Below are positions 60,493 to 64,000 of a stretch of 64,000 nt of DNA, one piece after another. Source of the DNA: Flavobacterium sp. IB48 (GTDB lineage Bacteria > Bacteroidota > Bacteroidia > Flavobacteriales > Flavobacteriaceae). The translations under genes and the position numbers were made by a program. How positions within the stretch are numbered: the first letter of the stretch is position 1; each line of letters opens with the position of its first letter. A model generated the notes under the pieces. It saw nothing but the letters and a program-made list of their open reading frames with translations. It did no database searches and was not told where the DNA came from. Location of the stretch: positions 634,170 through 698,169 of the forward strand of contig NZ_JAEFCA010000001.1 in the NCBI RefSeq assembly GCF_016405855.1. The letters run 5' to 3'.

Positions 60493-63400
60493 TTAGTTCA
60501 ATTTAAAATTAATCTGCATTTTCTCCAATTCCTGCAATAATTCAGTGGAAATTTTAACCTTCAAACGGCGACTTGGCATACTCAATTTGGTCACTACTTT
60601 TATCTCTTCAACCTCATTTACTTCTTGGATTTTTGTATCCTCCATTGCGGCATCTTCACTCTCATTATCAGCTTCAAAAACGCCATCTTCTGAGTCTTCA
60701 AAATCTGTTGGAGTTTCTACCTCAACCAGTTTTTTTATTTTTTCTAATTCCATGATTTCAAAAGTCACAGAATTATCTCCTTTATTTTCATTGAACAAAT
60801 GACTCAGTTTATGAATAAACTCAGGATGAAGATCTTTAATATTTAGCAATAAAATTAGCTTTTTAGCAAAAGCCTCCAAGATATCCTGCAATTGTCGAAT
60901 CTCAACAAACTGCATTCTTGGATCGGATTTCTTACCAGTATCGTGATTTACCCATCCGTCTTTGATCATTATTTTCAAAAAGGCAAAATTGTTCTGAATT
61001 AAGAAATGGCGGAACTTCAAATATTCTTCACCAAAAATCTTAAACTCGTAACTTTCATCATAACCTTCTAAGTTGAATGCTGCCCAACCTTTTCCGTTTT
61101 TGGCAACACGATGCTGCACATTATTGATAATTCCGGCAAAATGTAAATTCTTTCCAACATATTCATTCATACTCTTTAACGCTTCTAATCGAGCATTACA
61201 GAAGTATTTCATTTCAAATCTGAAATCATCAAGCGGATGTCCAGAAATATAGATTCCAACAACTTCTTTTTCTTTTGCCAGTTTCTCCATTGTACTCCAA
61301 TCTTCACATGGCGGTACAACTGGTTCGGCAATTTGAACTTCACTAGCTTCTCCGAACAAACTTACTTGCGAAGAGTTTTCATTTTCTTGAAATTTAGATC
61401 CGTAGCGCATTGCCTTTTCGTAAAAAGTAATTCCGTCACCATCGTCGTGGAAATATTGCGCTCTGGTTGTTCCTTCAAATGAATCAAAACCTCCAGCCAA
61501 TGCTAAATTTTCAATCGCTTTTTTGTTAGCTGCACGCAAATCAATTCGTTTTGCCAAATCAAAAATCGATTTATATCTTCCGTCTTTTCTGTTTTCAACA
61601 ATGGTTTCTACTGCTCCAGATCCAACTCCTTTGATCGCTCCCATTCCGAAACGAACTGCATAATCATCGTTTACAGTAAATTTATAGTACGATTCGTTTA
61701 CGTCTGGTCCAAGAACTTGTAATCCCATACGTTTACATTCTTCCATGAAGAACGAAACTTGTTTGATATCGTTCATGTTATTTGAAAGTACCGCTGCCAT
61801 ATATTCCGCAGGATAATGCGCTTTCAAATAAGCCGTTTGGTACGCAATCCAGGCATAACAAGTAGAGTGCGATTTGTTGAAGGCATAACTCGCAAAAGCT
61901 TCCCAGTCTTTCCAGATTTTCTCCAGAACCTTTGCATCGTGACCTTTTGCTGCTGCTTGTTCAACAAACTTTGGCTTCATTTTATCTAGTACGTCTTTTT
62001 GTTTCTTACCCATCGCTTTACGTAAAACGTCGGCCTCACCTTTTGTAAATCCTGCCAAAGACTGAGACAAAAGCATTACCTGTTCTTGGTAAACCGTGAT
62101 ACCGTAGGTTTCAGAAAGATATTCCGCACAGGCATCTAAATCGTATTTAATTTCCTCATCGCCATTTTTTCTTCGAACGAAAGACGGAATATACTCCAAA
62201 GGTCCCGGACGATACAATGCATTCATGGCAATTAAATCTCCAAAAACCGTTGGCTTAAGGTCTTTCATGTATTTCTGCATCCCAGGTGACTCGTATTGGA
62301 AGATTCCAACGGTTTCACCTCTTTGGAAAAGCGCATACGTTTCTTCGTCATCGATTGGGAAAGTATCAGGATCTAGTTCGATTCCTGTTCTATACTTTAC
62401 CAATTTTACGGTATCTTTTATCAGCGTAAGAGTCTTCAGACCCAAGAAGTCCATTTTCAGCAATCCGGCACTTTCTGCAACCGAGTTATCAAACTGTGTT
62501 ACATATAAATCCGAATCTTTTGCTGTTGTTACAGGAACGTAATTCGTAATATCCGACGGCGTAATAATAACCCCGCAGGCGTGAATTCCAGTGTTACGCA
62601 TCGATCCTTCAAGGATTTTTGCCTGCTGAATGGTTTCTCCCGCCAAGTCATCTTCATTGGCAATCGCAATTAATTCTTTTACATTATCAAATTCGTCCGA
62701 ACGAAGGGCTTTTTTGACTTCCTCTTCACTCTCCGAAATAAAACGCGCCAAATTCCATTTTGACGGCATCATTCCCGGAATCAGTTTTGCGATTCTATCA
62801 GCTTCAAATAAAGGTAAATCCAATACACGCGCCGTATCACGAATCGCCGATTTGGTTGCCATTTTACCATAAGTGATAATCTGCGCAACCTGTTTTTGAC
62901 CGTATTTATTGATTACGTATTCCATTACACGTCCACGACCTTCGTCATCAAAGTCGATATCAATATCGGGCATCGATACACGGTCAGGATTTAGGAAACG
63001 CTCAAAAAGTAAGTCATATTTAATTGGGTCAATGTTTGTAATTCCGAGACAATATGCAACGGCAGAACCCGCTGCAGAACCACGACCCGGACCAACCGAA
63101 ACGTCCATTTTTCTTGCTTCCGCGATGAAATCCTGTACAATCAAGAAATAACCCGGATAACCTGAGTTTGAAATCGTCATTAACTCAAAATCCAAACGTT
63201 CCTGAATTGATTCCGTAATTTCTCCATATCTTCTTTTGGCACCTTCCATAGTAAGATGTCTCAAGTATTTATTTTCTCCACGTACACCACCGTCTTCTTC
63301 ATCTTCGGGAACCATAAATTCGTCGGGGATTTCGAATTTCGGAAGTAATACATCTCGATACAATGAATATCCTTCAACCTTATCAATAATTTCCTGAATA

Positions 63401-64000
63401 TTGATAATCGCTTCTGGCAAATCAGCAAAAAGCTTTTTCATCTCGTCTTGCGACTTGAAGTAGTATTCCTGATTTGGAAGTCCGTAGCGGTAACCACGAC
63501 CACGTCCAATAGGTGTTGCTTGTTTTTCACCGTCTTTTACACACAATAAAATGTCGTGTGCATTGGCATCTTCTTTATTTAAATAATAGGTATTGTTAGT
63601 CGCAATTAATTTGACATTGTGTTTTTGAGAGAACTCAATCAAGGTTTTGTTGACACGATTTTCATCTTCCTGATTGTGACGCATTACTTCTAAGTAGAAA
63701 TCTTCGCCGAATTGTTCTTTCCACCAAATTAAAGCTTCTTCTGCTTGGTTTTCTCCAATATTTAAGATTTTACTCGGAATTTCTCCATATAAATTCCCAG
63801 ACAAAACCATGATATCGCCTTTGTATTGCTCAACGATCTTTCTGTCAATTCTCGGAACATAATAAAATCCATCAGTATACGCAATCGAAGCCATTTTGGC
63901 TAAGTTGTGATATCCAGCTTTGTTTTTAGCCATCAAAACAACCTGATAACCGTTGTCTTTTTTGCTTTTATCTAAATGGTTCTCACAGATATTAAATTCG
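60493..64000 (-). CDS. dnaE: DNA polymerase III subunit alpha, 5' end beyond the window
   Basis: At least 1,168 codons are visible and the frame is still open at base 64000, so the N-terminus (start of the PHP domain) is missing. A TTG at 63936 is internal, with upstream residues NGYQVVLMAKNKAGYHNLAKM. The rest of the PHP domain, the palm with PDIDIDF (near 62951-62973), LLKMDFLGLKTL, a YQEQVMLLSQSLAGFTKGEADVLRKAMGKK fingers region, a helix-hairpin-helix and an OB domain (LHFAGIINNVQHRV) follow. It is the replicative polymerase. The C-terminal tail is rich in Glu/Asp. Confidence 0.96.
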   Translation of the reverse strand, partial: EFNICENHLDKSKKDNGYQVVLMAKNKAGYHNLAKMASIAYTDGFYYVPRIDRKIVEQYKGDIMVLSGNLYGEIPSKILNIGENQAEEALIWWKEQFGEDFYLEVMRHNQEDENRVNKTLIEFSQKHNVKLIATNNTYYLNKEDANAHDILLCVKDGEKQATPIGRGRGYRYGLPNQEYYFKSQDEMKKLFADLPEAIINIQEIIDKVEGYSLYRDVLLPKFEIPDEFMVPEDEEDGGVRGENKYLRHLTMEGAKRRYGEITESIQERLDFELMTISNSGYPGYFLIVQDFIAEARKMDVSVGPGRGSAAGSAVAYCLGITNIDPIKYDLLFERFLNPDRVSMPDIDIDFDDEGRGRVMEYVINKYGQKQVAQIITYGKMATKSAIRDTARVLDLPLFEADRIAKLIPGMMPSKWNLARFISESEEEVKKALRSDEFDNVKELIAIANEDDLAGETIQQAKILEGSMRNTGIHACGVIITPSDITNYVPVTTAKDSDLYVTQFDNSVAESAGLLKMDFLGLKTLTLIKDTVKLVKYRTGIELDPDTFPIDDEETYALFQRGETVGIFQYESPGMQKYMKDLKPTVFGDLIAMNALYRPGPLEYIPSFVRRKNGDEEIKYDLDACAEYLSETYGITVYQEQVMLLSQSLAGFTKGEADVLRKAMGKKQKDVLDKMKPKFVEQAAAKGHDAKVLEKIWKDWEAFASYAFNKSHSTCYAWIAYQTAYLKAHYPAEYMAAVLSNNMNDIKQVSFFMEECKRMGLQVLGPDVNESYYKFTVNDDYAVRFGMGAIKGVGSGAVETIVENRKDGRYKSIFDLAKRIDLRAANKKAIENLALAGGFDSFEGTTRAQYFHDDGDGITFYEKAMRYGSKFQENENSSQVSLFGEASEVQIAEPVVPPCEDWSTMEKLAKEKEVVGIYISGHPLDDFRFEMKYFCNARLEALKSMNEYVGKNLHFAGIINNVQHRVAKNGKGWAAFNLEGYDESYEFKIFGEEYLKFRHFLIQNNFAFLKIMIKDGWVNHDTGKKSDPRMQFVEIRQLQDILEAFAKKLILLLNIKDLHPEFIHKLSHLFNENKGDNSVTFEIMELEKIKKLVEVETPTDFEDSEDGVFEADNESEDAAMEDTKIQEVNEVEEIKVVTKLSMPSRRLKVKISTELLQELEKMQINFKLN

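Noticed and set aside
63934..63936. TTG at 63936 as start of dnaE
   Set aside because: The reading frame continues upstream to the window edge with PHP-domain-like sequence; the gene is cut by the window.

Overview
The window is a chromosomal stretch of a Flavobacterium-like Bacteroidota. Supporting signs are the low GC content, TAnnTTTG -7 promoter boxes, many lipoproteins with SCS(N/S)D-type signal peptides, TonB-dependent receptors (TBDRs), a MurF-alanine racemase fusion, and few Shine-Dalgarno sites. No phage, transposase or CRISPR array is visible. Species cannot be assigned from sequence reading alone.

Layout. 1-6.5 kb: HAD phosphatase, then a minus-strand tripartite efflux operon (TolC, EmrA-like, EmrB-like) with an AraC regulator. 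6.5-7.6 kb: repeat-rich non-coding region with two tRNA-Asp genes and what looks like the relic of a third. 7.7-11.2 kb: DUF58 protein and M1 aminopeptidase, overlapping. 11.2-16.5 kb: a probable zinc-uptake operon (small His/Cys protein, two DUF4625-like lipoproteins, ZnuD-like TBDR, His-rich AztD-like lipoprotein) behind a promoter whose two elements lie in or at twin 15-bp palindromes. 16.6-20.8 kb: two lipoproteins divergent from a LytTR regulator/TPR histidine kinase pair. 21-24 kb: thioredoxin and an AsmA-like protein. 24.1-26.5 kb: HpaII-type (CCGG) restriction-modification system. 26.5-32.6 kb: HPF, a lipoprotein with PGHRCD repeats, NTF2-like protein, AmtB, TrmB, LysE-type transporter, alkyltransferase-like protein. 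32.7-40.3 kb: sigma-54 two-component system divergent from a MacA/MacB-like ABC exporter, with enhancer and -24/-12 sites between them. 40.4-44.9 kb: L,D-transpeptidase, Mrp, NifU-like protein and ferredoxin. 45-48.6 kb: DUF6058-like and SUKH pair, Asd, an orphan, MscL. 48.7-53 kb: MurF-Alr, membrane protein, beta-barrel protein. 52.9-55.6 kb: a second small His/Cys protein plus ZnuD-like TBDR. 55.8-64 kb: prolyl oligopeptidase, Gfo/Idh/MocA oxidoreductase, beta-barrel protein and DnaE, which runs off the right edge.

The most novel candidates are the metal-uptake loci at 11.2-16.5 and 52.9-55.6 kb. Each starts with a short protein sharing an HSYEH motif, a C-x2-C pair and an LR(A/G)PP tail, followed by a ZnuD-like receptor. 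A second theme is a family of nested intergenic inverted repeats. A third is the well-formed sigma-54 control region at 35.5-35.65 kb. All functional assignments are from motif recognition; no database search was run.
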